Assembly: GCF_000935125.1 (NCBI RefSeq)
Contig: NZ_JRKI01000003.1
Coordinates: 558,001 to 622,000, forward strand
DNA: 64,000 bases
Reading direction: 5' to 3'
Origin: Streptomyces natalensis ATCC 27448
GTDB lineage: Bacteria; Actinomycetota; Actinomycetes; Streptomycetales; Streptomycetaceae
Made by a program: the position numbers and the translations under genes. This document shows, in pieces, positions 27,494-36,165 of the stretch; the first letter of the stretch is position 1; the number at the start of each line of letters is the position of its first letter. Below the pieces are notes generated by a model. It saw nothing but the letters and a program-made list of their open reading frames with translations. It did no database searches and was not told the origin of the DNA.

Positions 27494-27567
27494 TGGCTGG
27501 GGCCGGGGTCGAACCGGCGACCTATCGCTTTTCAGGCGATCGCTCGTACCAACTGAGCTACCCAGCC
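27494..27567 (-). tRNA. tRNA-Phe (GAA)
   Basis: 74 nt, minus strand: acceptor GGCTGGG/CCCAGCC, anticodon stem ATCGC/GCGAT with loop CTGAAAA (anticodon GAA), T loop TTCGACC, discriminator A. Only four bases separate it from tRNA-Asp. Confidence 0.95.
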
Positions 27568-27571
27568 GCAG

Positions 27572-27646
27572 CGGTCCTGACGGGATTTGAACCCGCGGCC
27601 TCCACCTTGACAGGGTGGCGAGCACTCCAAACTGCTCCACAGGACC
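27572..27646 (-). tRNA. tRNA-Asp (GUC), copy 2
   Basis: Identical over all 75 bases to the gene at 21762-21836, with two to four matching flanking bases. It is the middle gene of the tRNA-Glu, Asp, Phe operon. Confidence 0.95.
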
Positions 27647-27694
27647 TTGCATTGTGCGAAAGCGGCCTGAACCATTCTCACACACGGTGATGCG

Positions 27695-27767
27695 TGCCCC
27701 CAACGGGATTCGAACCCGTGCTACCGCCTTGAAAGGGCGGCGTCCTGGGCCACTAGACGATGAGGGC
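27695..27767 (-). tRNA. tRNA-Glu (UUC)
   Basis: 73 nt, minus strand: acceptor GCCCTCA/TGGGGGC, anticodon stem CCGCC/GGCGG with loop CTTTCAA (anticodon TTC), T loop TTCGAAT, discriminator A. First gene of the operon. Confidence 0.95.
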
Positions 27768-27813
27768 TGGTGGCCACCTTGGCGTCGTTACCGGCGCCGT
27801 CGGGGACGTGAGA

Positions 27814-27843
27814 AGCATATGGGATGGGAGGACCGTTCGCCAA
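27814..27843 (-). promoter_or_regulatory. Promoter of the tRNA-Glu/Asp/Phe operon
   Basis: On the minus strand TTGGCG (27838-27843) and TATGCT (27814-27819) are 18 bases apart and end 46 bases before tRNA-Glu. It lies between the tRNA and the end of the metallophosphoesterase gene. Confidence 0.65.
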
Positions 27844-27849
27844 AACGGT

Positions 27850-29391
27850 TTACCTGGGGTGGTGACCTGGGGCGGAGGAAGGGGCACCGGCCGGGCGCGG
27901 CGTGGGTGGGGCGCCCGGCCGGTTGTCGCGGGGGAGGTGGCGGCTGACCTCGGCGCGGGACAGGCCCAGACCGCCGAGGTCGATCTCGTCCCAGGCCTGG
28001 AGCTGTCTGGTCCTGCGGTCCAGATAGAGCACCGATGCCTGCACCGGTGCGGGCATCGTGTTCTGCATGGCGCGCAGCCCGCCGCCGCCCGTCGAGCCCT
28101 CGACCATCAGCCGGGTGCCTCGGGGGAGCGTGCTGATGACCCGGTGGTGGAGATGTCCGGCCAGCGCCAGCGGCGCCAGGCCGTCGGCCTCGGAGACGGC
28201 GACGGGGTTGTGCGCCAGCGCGATATCGACCGGCTTTCCGGCCAGCCGTGCGGTGCGCAGCGCATCGGCCAGCCGCCCGCCGGCCGTGCGCTCCGCCGGG
28301 TCACCGGCCGCCACCACCGTCCGGTCCGGGGTGAACTGCGGATCCCCGACGCCCGCGATCCGCAGTCCGGCCACCCGGGTGACCTGGCCGTCGTCGAGGA
28401 CGGTGACATGGCGGCGGTGGGTCAGGTAGGTCTGCGTGGTGTGCGAGTCGTGGTTGCCGCGGACCCAGACGTAGGGCGCGCCCAGGGTGGAGACCGGGTC
28501 GAGGAAGTGGTTCTCGGCGGCCGAGCCGTGGTCCATGGTGTCGCCGGTGTCGACGATGACGTCGATGCGGTACTGGGTGACCAGGGAGGCGATGATCCGC
28601 CAGGCGGCCGGGTTGAGATGGATGTCGGAGACGTGCAGGACCCGGATGGTGCTGGGGTCGGGCTGGTAGACGGGCAGCGTCGAGGCGGCGTCGTAGAGCT
28701 TGGTGACATTGGTGACCAGGCGCGCCAACTCCTCCTGGTAGACGTGGAAGTCGCTGACGATGCTGCGGGCGTTGCCGACGACGGAGGGGGCCGAGGAGAG
28801 CAGCCCGGAGAATTTCGGCTCCAGGACGGATTTGGGGTTCCAGGTGGCGTAGGCGGTCCCCGCCGAGGCGGCGAGCAGCGCGAGGGCGAGGCCGGCGGCG
28901 GCCAGGGCGCGGCGCGGGCGGCGGTGGACGGCCAGGCTCAGCGCGGCGGCGCCGCAGGTCACCGCGGCGCAGGAGCGCAGGGCCAGACCGGCGGCGCCGC
29001 GGGTGACATCGCGGGTGACCTGGGCCTGGAGTCCGGAGAACCGCTCGGGGTGGGCGATCAGCGCCTGGGAGCGCACCGGGTCCAGCCGGTCGACGTCGAC
29101 GTCGAGCCGCAGGGGCGCGTAGTGGCTGCTGAGTTCCAGGTCGCCCAGCGGTGCGACGGCGATCCGGGTGCCGCCGGTCAGCGAGGGGCGCAGCGTCATG
29201 CTGGTGTCCATCGGGCCGACGGGGGTGTGGGCGGTGCCGAGGACCAGGAGGCCCAGCCAGGCGCCCAGGAGGGTGACGGCCATCAGCCCGAGGGCACGCG
29301 CCCAGGGGCGCGGCGGGTGCAGGACGTCGGCCATCAGGGGCGTACGGCAGTCGGCGGCGGTCGGTGTCCGGGAGCGCGCTGCGCGGTCCAT
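27850..29391 (-). CDS. Membrane-anchored metallophosphoesterase
   Basis: 513 residues from the chosen ATG at 29391; ATGs at 29433 and 29334 are also possible, and none has a strong ribosome binding site. Two membrane segments flank an extracytoplasmic loop in the first 200 residues. The catalytic domain then shows all metallophosphoesterase motifs in order: HVSDIHLNP, DTGDTMDHG, RGNHDSH, ALAHNP and AGHLHHR, which hold a two-metal centre. The C-terminus is Pro-rich. Phosphoesterase action on an external or membrane substrate is likely; the substrate is unknown. Confidence 0.85.
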   Translation of the reverse strand: MDRAARSRTPTAADCRTPLMADVLHPPRPWARALGLMAVTLLGAWLGLLVLGTAHTPVGPMDTSMTLRPSLTGGTRIAVAPLGDLELSSHYAPLRLDVDVDRLDPVRSQALIAHPERFSGLQAQVTRDVTRGAAGLALRSCAAVTCGAAALSLAVHRRPRRALAAAGLALALLAASAGTAYATWNPKSVLEPKFSGLLSSAPSVVGNARSIVSDFHVYQEELARLVTNVTKLYDAASTLPVYQPDPSTIRVLHVSDIHLNPAAWRIIASLVTQYRIDVIVDTGDTMDHGSAAENHFLDPVSTLGAPYVWVRGNHDSHTTQTYLTHRRHVTVLDDGQVTRVAGLRIAGVGDPQFTPDRTVVAAGDPAERTAGGRLADALRTARLAGKPVDIALAHNPVAVSEADGLAPLALAGHLHHRVISTLPRGTRLMVEGSTGGGGLRAMQNTMPAPVQASVLYLDRRTRQLQAWDEIDLGGLGLSRAEVSRHLPRDNRPGAPPTPRPAGAPSSAPGHHPR

Positions 29392-29566
29392 TGGTCCCGT
29401 ATGCCCGTGGGTGCGGCCCCGTATGCCCCACATGCGGCGGCCATATGGCGGTCATGCGGCGGCCGTCAATCGGGGAGCGGACGGCTCCGGTTGAGGGCCG
29501 TGCCCGGCGTGCCGGAAGTATGTCCGCGGGGCGTACGAGGGCGGAGATACGAGGGAGAATGGTGGG

Positions 29567-29917
29567 GTGCTGGAAATGACGCGCGAGGAGTTCGAGGAAC
29601 TGGTCGCCGAGGCTCTGGACCGGATCCCGCCGGAGCTGACCCGGCTGATGGACAACGTGGCGGTCTTCGTCGAGGACGAGCCCCCGGCCGCCGATCCCGG
29701 GCTGCTCGGGCTCTACGAGGGGACGCCGCTGACCGACCGCGGGGAGTGGTACGCGGGTGTGCTGCCGGACCGGATCACGATCTACCGGGGGCCGACGCTC
29801 CGGATGTGCGCCTCGCGCGAAGACGTGGTCGCCGAGACGGAAGTGACGGTCGTTCACGAGGTGGCCCATCACTTCGGGATCGACGACGAGCGGCTGCACG
29901 CGCTGGGCTACGGCTGA
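29567..29917 (+). CDS. Metallopeptidase family protein (DUF1025 zincin-like)
   Basis: 116 residues. The HEVAHHFGIDD motif near the C-terminus is the HExxHxxGxxD zinc signature of the minimal zincin family. N-terminal MTREEFEELVAEALDRIPPEL is also typical. The GTG at 29567 has GGGAG nine bases upstream; an ATG at 29576 is nearly as good. Such proteins are widespread in actinobacteria with no known substrate. Confidence 0.87.
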   Translation: MLEMTREEFEELVAEALDRIPPELTRLMDNVAVFVEDEPPAADPGLLGLYEGTPLTDRGEWYAGVLPDRITIYRGPTLRMCASREDVVAETEVTVVHEVAHHFGIDDERLHALGYG

Positions 29918-30015
29918 CCGGATCGGCCGGTGCGCGTGTCCTCGGGAGGGCGGCGGGAGTTGGGCAGACCGTCCGTACCGCCGTCCCTGCGCTCCGGATC
30001 CGGAGGTCCCAGCCC

Positions 30016-30777
30016 GTGCGCCCCATCGCGTCAGGTCATTCGTCCCCCCTCCCCTCGCCCCCGCTCCCGTCGTCCCCCCTTCCGTCCGGCCCCGTCCCTT
30101 CCGGCCGTCCTTCGACTGCTTTTGGCCGTCCTGCCGGTGAGACGTCCCTGTCGCCGTCCCCCGCGCCGTCCCCGTCCGGCCGTCCGCTGGCCCGGGTCGC
30201 CGCCGCCGCGCTGGCCGTCTCGGCGCTGGCCGCCTCGTTGGCCGGCTGTATGAGCGTCAGCGACCCGGAGCCGCCGAAGCAGCCGGCCGGCAGCGCCGCC
30301 CGGCACGGTGACGGCAAGGACGCTCCGCCCCGCCCCGGCGGGCTGACGGCGGACGGGCGCGGCGACGGCCCGCGGCACTCGGTGCGCGGCCACGGGCGGC
30401 GGTCGGCGGGCGGCAAGGCGGGCGCGGACGACTCCTCGGCGGATGCGGCCTCGGCGGAGCCCTCCAGCAGCGCGCCTCCGCAGCCGGCGCAGCCGTCCGG
30501 CCCGCTTCCCAGCGAGGCCCACGGACACACCCGCCCGCCCGGGGACGGCCCGGCCGACCCGGCGCCCACCCGCTCCCCGCAGCCGTCCTCCGCGTCCCCC
30601 TCGCCGGCCCCGGCCACCCCCAGCGCCGAGCCCACCCCCCTGCCCAGCAGTCCGTCGCAGCCGAGCTCCCGGGCCGCGGGGCAGTCGCCGTCCGCCTCGT
30701 TCTCCCGGTCCGAACCGGCGCCTGCGTCCCAGCCGATGTACCCGCAGGTGGAGCCGGGTGAGTGGCCCGACGCGTAG
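30016..30777 (+). CDS. Ser/Pro-rich lipoprotein
   Basis: 253 residues from the GTG at 30016, which has GGAGG nine bases upstream. A hydrophobic stretch (VAAAALAVSALAASLAGC) ends in an LAGC lipobox at about residue 76, so the mature protein would be lipid-anchored. The ~55 residues before it are an unusually long Ser/Pro repeat leader (SSPLPSPPLPSS), which may mean the true start is later; no better start is visible. The mature part is low-complexity Pro/Ser/Ala/Gly without a domain, like a cell-wall spacer. Function unknown. Confidence 0.6.
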   Translation: MRPIASGHSSPLPSPPLPSSPLPSGPVPSGRPSTAFGRPAGETSLSPSPAPSPSGRPLARVAAAALAVSALAASLAGCMSVSDPEPPKQPAGSAARHGDGKDAPPRPGGLTADGRGDGPRHSVRGHGRRSAGGKAGADDSSADAASAEPSSSAPPQPAQPSGPLPSEAHGHTRPPGDGPADPAPTRSPQPSSASPSPAPATPSAEPTPLPSSPSQPSSRAAGQSPSASFSRSEPAPASQPMYPQVEPGEWPDA

Positions 30778-31026
30778 GGGGTGCGCACGGGGGCGTACGG
30801 GAGGCGCGTACGGTGGGGGATCCGGGCCGGCCGGGAGGGCATTTGCGTTCCGGGGGTCAGGGTGCGTATGGTGGTAGATCGTTTGATCCCATTTGCCCGG
30901 CGCCAGAACAGAAGCGCGCCGCGTGGCGCGTTCTCTCCCTTGCCGTGGCTGACCGCATAGAGGCGGTCGTGTGAAACACACGGAGTTTGGGCGCGTGCCG
31001 AGACTCCGGAAGGTTTCGCATTTCGC

Positions 31027-33177
31027 ATGTCCATTTCCCCTGAGCAGTCCGTCCTGCCCGCAGCCGACGAGCACGCGGAGCAGGTGGCCCCCGAGGTCGT
31101 CGAGACGACCCCGGACGAGGCCGCCGAGCCCACCGTGACCTTCGCCGATCTCGGACTGCCCGAGGGCGTCGTCCGCAAGCTCGCGCAGAACGGCGTCACC
31201 ACCCCCTTCCCGATCCAGGCCGCGACCATCCCGGACGCCCTGGCCGGCAAGGACATCCTCGGCCGCGGCCGCACCGGCTCCGGCAAGACCCTCTCCTTCG
31301 GTCTGCCGACCCTGGCGCAGCTCGCCGGCGGCCACACCGAGAAGAAGAAGCCCCGCGCGGTCATCCTCACCCCGACCCGTGAGCTCGCGATGCAGGTCGC
31401 GGACGCCCTCCAGCCCTACGGCGACGTCCTCGGCCTGAAGATGAAGGTCGTCTGCGGCGGTACGTCGATGGGTAACCAGATCTACGCCCTGGAGCGCGGC
31501 GTCGACGTCCTCGTCGCCACCCCCGGCCGGCTGCGCGACATCATCAACCGCGGCGCGTGCTCGCTCGACGCCGTCCAGGTCGCCGTCCTCGACGAGGCCG
31601 ACCAGATGTCCGACCTGGGCTTCCTGCCCGAGGTCACCGAGCTCCTCGACCAGGTGCCGTCCGGCGGTCAGCGGATGCTCTTCTCCGCCACGATGGAGAA
31701 CGAGATCGGCACGCTGGTCAAGCGCTACCTGAGCAACCCGGTCAGCCACGAGGTCGACAGCGCCCAGGGCAACGTCACCACCATGACCCACCACGTCCTG
31801 GTCGTGAAGCCGAAGGACAAGGCGCCGGTCACCGCCGCCATCGCCGCCCGTAAGGGCCGCACCATCATCTTCGTCCGCACCCAGCTGGGCGCCGACCGCA
31901 TCGCCGAGCAGCTCGTCGAGGCCGGTGTGAAGGCGGACGCGCTGCACGGCGGTATGACCCAGGGCGCGCGCACCCGCGTGCTCGCCGACTTCAAGGACGG
32001 CTACGTCAACGCGCTGGTCGCCACCGACGTCGCCGCCCGCGGTATCCACGTCGACGGCATCGACCTGGTCCTGAACGTCGACCCGGCCGGCGACCACAAG
32101 GACTACCTGCACCGCTCGGGCCGTACCGCCCGTGCCGGTCAGTCCGGCACCGTCGTCTCCCTCTCGCTGCCGCATCAGCGCCGCCAGATCTTCCGGCTGA
32201 TGGAGGACGCCGGTGTGGACGCCTCACGCCACATCGTCGGCTCCGGCACCTTCGACGAGGACGTCGCCAAGATCACCGGCGCCCGTTCGCTCACCGAGGT
32301 CCAGGCCGAGTCCGCCAACAACTCCGCCAAGCAGGCCGAGCGCGAGGTGGCCGAGCTGACCCGCGAGCTGGAGCGGCTCCAGCGCCGTGCCACCGAGATG
32401 CGCGAGGAGGCGGACCGGCTGACCGCCCGCGCCGCCCGCGAGCGCGGCGAGGACCCGGCCGAGGCGCTCGCCGCCAGCGCCGCGGAGGCGGCCGAGGCCA
32501 CGGAGGTCGTGGAGGCCGCCGTCCCGGCACAGGCGACGTCGGACGAGGCGCCGCGCCGCTCGTACGAACGCCGCGACGACCGGGGCAACTTCGAGCGCCG
32601 TGAGCGCCGTGACGACCGCGGTGGCGACCGGGGCGGCTTTGGCCGCGAGCGTCGTGACGACCGTGGTGGCCGTTCCTTCGAGCGTCGTGACGATCGCGGC
32701 GGCCGTTCCTTCGACCGCCGTGACGACCGCCGTGACGACCGTGGCGGTGACCGTGGTGGCCGTTCCTTCGAGCGTCGTGACGACCGCGGCGCCCGTTCCT
32801 TCGACCGTCGCGACGACCGTGGTGGCCGTTCCTTCGACCGCCGTGACGACCGCCGTGACGACCGTGGCGGTGACCGTGGTGGCCGTTCCTTCGACCGTCG
32901 CGACGACCGCTCCGGCGGCGGCTTCCGCTCCGGTGGCGACCGCCCGAACCGCCCGTTCAACCGTGACGACCGCTCCGGTGGCCGCCCCTCCGGCTACCGC
33001 TCCGGCGGCGACCGCCCGTTCAACCGCGACGACCGCTCCGGTGGCCGTCCCTCCGGTGGCGGCTACCGCTCCGGCGGCGGCGACCGCCCCTACGGCCGTC
33101 GCGACGACCACCGCGGCTCCGGCACCCCGGCCGTCGGCCGCCGCGAGGACAAGCCGCGCTGGAAGCGCAACGGCTGA
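31027..33177 (+). CDS. DEAD-box RNA helicase with RGG/RDD-repeat tail
   Basis: 716 residues. Q motif FPIQAATIP, Walker A GRTGSGKT (81-88), PTREL, DEAD (189-192), SAT and HRSGRTARAG are complete. After about residue 430 comes a coiled-coil-like Glu/Arg-rich segment (AEREVAELTRELERLQRRATEM). From about 505 there is a ~200-residue basic tail of near-perfect RRDDRGGRSF-type repeats. Such tails bind RNA and favour condensate formation. The role is probably RNA unwinding in ribosome assembly or cold growth. A 250-bp spacer lies upstream, and a strong terminator follows. Confidence 0.93.
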   Translation: MSISPEQSVLPAADEHAEQVAPEVVETTPDEAAEPTVTFADLGLPEGVVRKLAQNGVTTPFPIQAATIPDALAGKDILGRGRTGSGKTLSFGLPTLAQLAGGHTEKKKPRAVILTPTRELAMQVADALQPYGDVLGLKMKVVCGGTSMGNQIYALERGVDVLVATPGRLRDIINRGACSLDAVQVAVLDEADQMSDLGFLPEVTELLDQVPSGGQRMLFSATMENEIGTLVKRYLSNPVSHEVDSAQGNVTTMTHHVLVVKPKDKAPVTAAIAARKGRTIIFVRTQLGADRIAEQLVEAGVKADALHGGMTQGARTRVLADFKDGYVNALVATDVAARGIHVDGIDLVLNVDPAGDHKDYLHRSGRTARAGQSGTVVSLSLPHQRRQIFRLMEDAGVDASRHIVGSGTFDEDVAKITGARSLTEVQAESANNSAKQAEREVAELTRELERLQRRATEMREEADRLTARAARERGEDPAEALAASAAEAAEATEVVEAAVPAQATSDEAPRRSYERRDDRGNFERRERRDDRGGDRGGFGRERRDDRGGRSFERRDDRGGRSFDRRDDRRDDRGGDRGGRSFERRDDRGARSFDRRDDRGGRSFDRRDDRRDDRGGDRGGRSFDRRDDRSGGGFRSGGDRPNRPFNRDDRSGGRPSGYRSGGDRPFNRDDRSGGRPSGGGYRSGGGDRPYGRRDDHRGSGTPAVGRREDKPRWKRNG

Positions 33178-33193
33178 TCCACCGCACCTCACC

Positions 33194-33230
33194 AGGGCCC
33201 GTACGGCACGCCAAGTGCCGTACGGGCCCT
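33194..33230 (+). terminator. Terminator after the DEAD-box helicase
   Basis: Perfect 16-bp arms (AGGGCCCGTACGGCAC and complement) with a five-base loop, 17 bases past the stop codon. Confidence 0.85.
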
Positions 33231-33376
33231 GCCCGTTGGGCCACGGCAACACCCGGCGCCGGACCGTTCCCGGCCCCTCGGACACCTCTTTGGCGGCGCC
33301 GTTCGTGGCTCATCGTGGCCCTCAACGGCTAATGCCTTCGGGATGCGGCGCAACCTCCGGCTATGCTGCTCGGTGC

Positions 33377-33449
33377 GGGCCATTAGCTCAATTGGCAGAG
33401 CAGTGGACTTTTAATCCATTGGTTCAGGGTTCGAGCCCCTGATGGCCCA
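33377..33449 (+). tRNA. tRNA-Lys (UUU)
   Basis: 73 nt: acceptor GGGCCAT/ATGGCCC, D loop AATTGGCA, anticodon stem GTGGA/TCCAT with loop CTTTTAA (anticodon TTT), T loop TTCGAGC, discriminator A followed by CC. A TATGCT box lies at 33362-33367. Its 3' end is the likely integration target of the element represented by the recombinase remnant downstream. Confidence 0.96.
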
Positions 33450-33488
33450 CCGGTCCAGCCCTCTCGTAGGGCGCTGACCTGCAAGAAC

Positions 33489-33519
33489 GCGCCCCGGCTA
33501 CTTACCCTGGCCGGGGCGC
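33489..33519 (+). terminator. Terminator after tRNA-Lys
   Basis: GCGCCCCGGC and GCCGGGGCGC arms are followed by TTCCTCTT, 40 bases past the tRNA. Confidence 0.75.
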
Positions 33520-33561
33520 TTCCTCTTGATCGGCCGATTGCGTGAGCGATGCGTGAGCGCG

Positions 33562-33813
33562 CTACACGGCCGGGTTCCGAGGGACGAGCTTCGCTGCGGC
33601 TTCCGCGGCCTCCTTGGCCAGCTCAGGAAGGACGCTCGCGTGGATGTCCATCGTGATCGTTATCGACGAGTGACCCAGCATCTCCTGGACCACCTTCATG
33701 TCCGCTCCGGCGGCGAGCATCAGCGTGGCCGCGCCGTGCCGAAGGTCGTGGAGACGGACCGGCGGAAGACCTGACGCGGTGACAAGCCGCTCGAACAGGT
33801 CGGTCACTTGCAA
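33562..33813 (-). pseudogene. C-terminal remnant of a tyrosine recombinase (integrase)
   Basis: 83 residues equal to the last quarter of a phage/plasmid integrase: [47 protein letters not shown]. The box-II HxLRH and LGH motifs are intact. The position of the nucleophilic tyrosine (normally D-x-Y) reads D-I-H, so it could not cleave DNA. The N-terminal three quarters are absent; the frame opens at about 33813. Its place directly after tRNA-Lys marks an old element integration site and a decayed element. Confidence 0.85.
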
Positions 33814-33825
33814 GAGCGTCGGTCA

Positions 33826-33999
33826 TGGACCACCTGGATCGAGGGAGCCACTGAGCGGACCGCGGCCTGGGACGTCAGCGCCGTCCTGAGCACGGTCGCC
33901 GACGCTGTCGGTGACGCCCTGCTCCAGCAGATCCTGCGCCAGCTCCCCTCCGGCTACGCGCTCTTGTTCGGCCGCGCCGAACTCACCCAAGCCGCCTGA
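33826..33999 (+). pseudogene. 3' fragment of an unrecognised gene
   Basis: About 57 codons with strong third-position GC, reading WIEGATERTAAWDVSAVL, then ADAVGDALLQQILRQLPSG and a stop at 33997-33999. There is no start or ribosome binding site at its 5' end, which abuts the truncated integrase. It is best seen as the tail of a gene broken in the same rearrangement. Identity unknown. Confidence 0.35.
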
Positions 34000-34238
34000 A
34001 GAGCTGTGCGACATCCACACATGTCCCGGGTAGCGCGAGGGAAGGCCCAGCGGCCGAGTTAATCTGCCGCCCACGCTGACAGGCATCGGCATCAGTGGGC
34101 GAGAGCGGCCCCGGGCCCGGTAGGACCGTGGTGGGCGCTGGGCTTGGCCTTGAAGGGGAGCAGGTCCCAGCCGGCTGGCCGGGGCCTGCTGCGTGACCTT
34201 CCGCACCATCCGCCACGTCACGCCGATAAAGCCAGCCG

Positions 34239-34565
34239 TTACGAGGTGGCGCCGCGGCTGCGCAGTTCTTCGTTGATGCGCTGGGCTTCTTCGAGTTGGT
34301 CTTCGAGGATGATGATGCGGCAGGCGGCTTCGATGGGGGTGCCGGCGTCGACGAGTTCGCGGGCGCGGGCGGCGATGCGTAGTTGGTAGCGGGAGTAGCG
34401 GCGGTGGCCGCCTTCGGAGCGCAGAGGGGTGATCAGGCGGTGCTCGCCGAGGGCTCGGAGGAAGGCGGGGGCGGTGCCGATCATCTCGGCGGCCCGGCCC
34501 ATGGTGTAGGCGGGGTAGTCGTCGTCGTCGAACTTGTCGACGGGGCGGGAACTGCGAGGGGGCAT
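34239..34565 (-). CDS. MerR-family transcriptional regulator
   Basis: 108 residues. A MerR winged helix-turn-helix begins at [42 protein letters not shown], followed by a short dimerisation helix ([24 protein letters not shown]) and no effector domain. The ATG at 34565 is chosen for the GAAGAGG five bases upstream. This small MerR type is often found in Streptomyces stress clusters; its ligand, if any, is unknown. A perfect inverted repeat lies 28 bp upstream. Confidence 0.87.
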   Translation of the reverse strand: MPPRSSRPVDKFDDDDYPAYTMGRAAEMIGTAPAFLRALGEHRLITPLRSEGGHRRYSRYQLRIAARARELVDAGTPIEAACRIIILEDQLEEAQRINEELRSRGATS

Positions 34566-34592
34566 AAACCTCTTCTTTCGGGGACGCGTCGA

Positions 34593-34625
34593 GGGGCCCG
34601 GGTGCCGTACCGGCACCCGGGCCCC
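34593..34625. repeat. Perfect 15-bp inverted repeat upstream of the MerR gene
   Basis: GGGGCCCGGGTGCCG and its exact complement flank TAC. It lies in the 5' leader or promoter of the MerR gene. No T tract follows on the minus strand, so an operator or leader hairpin is as likely as a terminator for plus-strand transcription. Confidence 0.7.
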
Positions 34626-35179
34626 GAGCTTTCAACACCATCTACCGGCTGACTGCGCCGGCCTTCTTGTTCCGCTGGTCCGCCTGGGAGGGCGGAAGTG
34701 CGGGGATCGCGGATGCGTGACCGGGGACCACCTTCCAATCTGGGGCCTGCGGTACCCGAGCGGTGTTCTTCCTCGCCCGGGCGATCCTGATGGCGTCTGC
34801 TCCTTACCTCATTCGGTTACTCGGTTGTACTGCTGGATATCGCGGGTACTGCATGCGGCCCCTGGGGCCGCTCGGCCCGGCAGTCAGTGAAGGGACCCAC
34901 CATCTCCGGCCCCGTCACTCCACTGCCGTTCCGCATCCTGCCTGACCTGCTCACACGGCAGTTCATCTCTGCCGTGCCTTCTTCGACTTCTTGGGTACGA
35001 GGAAACACTAACCCCCGCACGCAGCCATGTCTACTCTCGTCGTGACAGATTTTCTCAACAGCCAGTGAGTGGACTTCTGCCTCATGCGCACCCGGAAGAG
35101 TGCCATCCGGGTTGAAGGCCGGCCCGGCGGGCACAAGCTGAGCCCGGCGGCACAACCGACCCAAGCGGGGTGTGAGCGC
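34626..35179. other. 554-bp spacer before the RsbW-like gene
   Basis: No ORF with good codon bias, RNA gene or strong hairpin is visible. It should contain promoters for the MerR gene (minus) and the ATPase-fold gene (plus). Confidence 0.3.
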
Positions 35180-35596
35180 ATGAACGACACGACGACAACC
35201 CACACGACAGCTCCGAGGCCCCCTGTCGTCCTCGAAGACGACAGCCCCGCCGGCATCCCACGCGCCCGCGGCGTCGCCCGTGCTTTCGCCGGCAGCCTCG
35301 ACCCGGCCCTGGATTCCGAGGCTGCGGAAACCCTCGCCCTGGTGGTCTCCGAACTCGCCACCAACGGCCTGCGCCACGGAGGCGGCCACTACACACTCGA
35401 ACTCAGCGCCACCGCCGACGCGGTGAACGTCGCCGTCAGCGACCGCAACCCGGCGCCCCCGCGCGAACGTACCCCCGACCTCAATGGCGGCACCGGCGGC
35501 TTCGGATGGCACATGATCCGCCGCCTTGCCGACAACGTCACCATCACCCCCGGCCCCGGACAGGCGAAGACCATCCACGCCCGCCTCACACGATGA
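35180..35596 (+). CDS. RsbW-like serine kinase / anti-sigma factor (HATPase_c)
   Basis: 138 residues with the GHKL ATPase fold: LVVSELATNGLRHGGG (N box) and GTGGFGWHMIRRLADNV (G boxes). These stand-alone proteins bind sigma factors or phosphorylate STAS anti-anti-sigma proteins. The ATG at 35180 gives the usual N-terminus; the frame is open upstream. No STAS or sigma gene is adjacent, but a SpoIIE-type phosphatase lies 1.7 kb downstream, which could form a partner-switching set. Confidence 0.82.
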   Translation: MNDTTTTHTTAPRPPVVLEDDSPAGIPRARGVARAFAGSLDPALDSEAAETLALVVSELATNGLRHGGGHYTLELSATADAVNVAVSDRNPAPPRERTPDLNGGTGGFGWHMIRRLADNVTITPGPGQAKTIHARLTR

Positions 35597-36165
35597 CCCC
35601 GCCCGCGAGGGCCTTGTATCGGTCGGCTGCCCCACTCGGCGCGCCCCGGCACACGACCAACCTGCAAAGGACCAGGCCAACTCTCACGCTCAGCCGATCC
35701 GCCTGAAGCACTCATGGGCCTGGCCGAGCGCTCGCTCGCACGTGGTCGGCCCCGGGCTCCGGTCGGGAAAGTCCCCGATCGCGTCACAGGCAGGCGTCAC
35801 GCGGTGACGCCTGCTGAACGCGGACGTTCGACGGCGAAGTCCAGTGGCTGATCTACCTGTCCAACGCCCCATCGTGACGGAGACGACCTTCGGGCCCCTT
35901 CCCGCCGAGTCTGCCAAACAAGCTTTACTACACCCGCGACCGAAACTCGATTTCCTGATTCGCAATGCGTTCTGTAATGCCCGCATTCTTGTAGCGGCAG
36001 CCTGCGGCAGACCATATTCCGAGGAGCGCGGGGTGACGTCACAACGTCCTGATATCCGTCACCCCGAAACCGTCCGGCGGACTGTATCCGGGAGTACCCT
36101 GGAATTACCGAGGACATTTCGCATAAGAGTCTCTGAGCTCCTGTCGTTCTCGGCGATTCACAACA
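35597..36165. other. Spacer with a hairpin
   Basis: GCAGGCGTCAC (35790-35800) pairs with GTGACGCCTGC (35804-35814) around GCG, a possible terminator for the gene before. The rest is relatively AT-rich (35900-36160) and includes a GTGACGTCAC palindrome near 36033. No gene is recognised. Confidence 0.45.

Noticed and set aside
27760..30015. Upstream part of a 1005-codon frame ending in the lipoprotein
   Set aside because: It is the reverse-strand shadow of the metallophosphoesterase and then out-of-frame zincin DNA; the lipoprotein starts at 30016.
32570..33160. Antisense open frames across the RGG tail as real genes
   Set aside because: They only mirror the repeat (Val/Thr/Ala-rich or Ser/Arg-rich) and have no start sites.
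34817..35680. 287-codon minus-strand frame opposite the RsbW-like gene
   Set aside because: Gly/Ala/Val-rich shadow without a start signal; the plus-strand gene has clear ATPase motifs.
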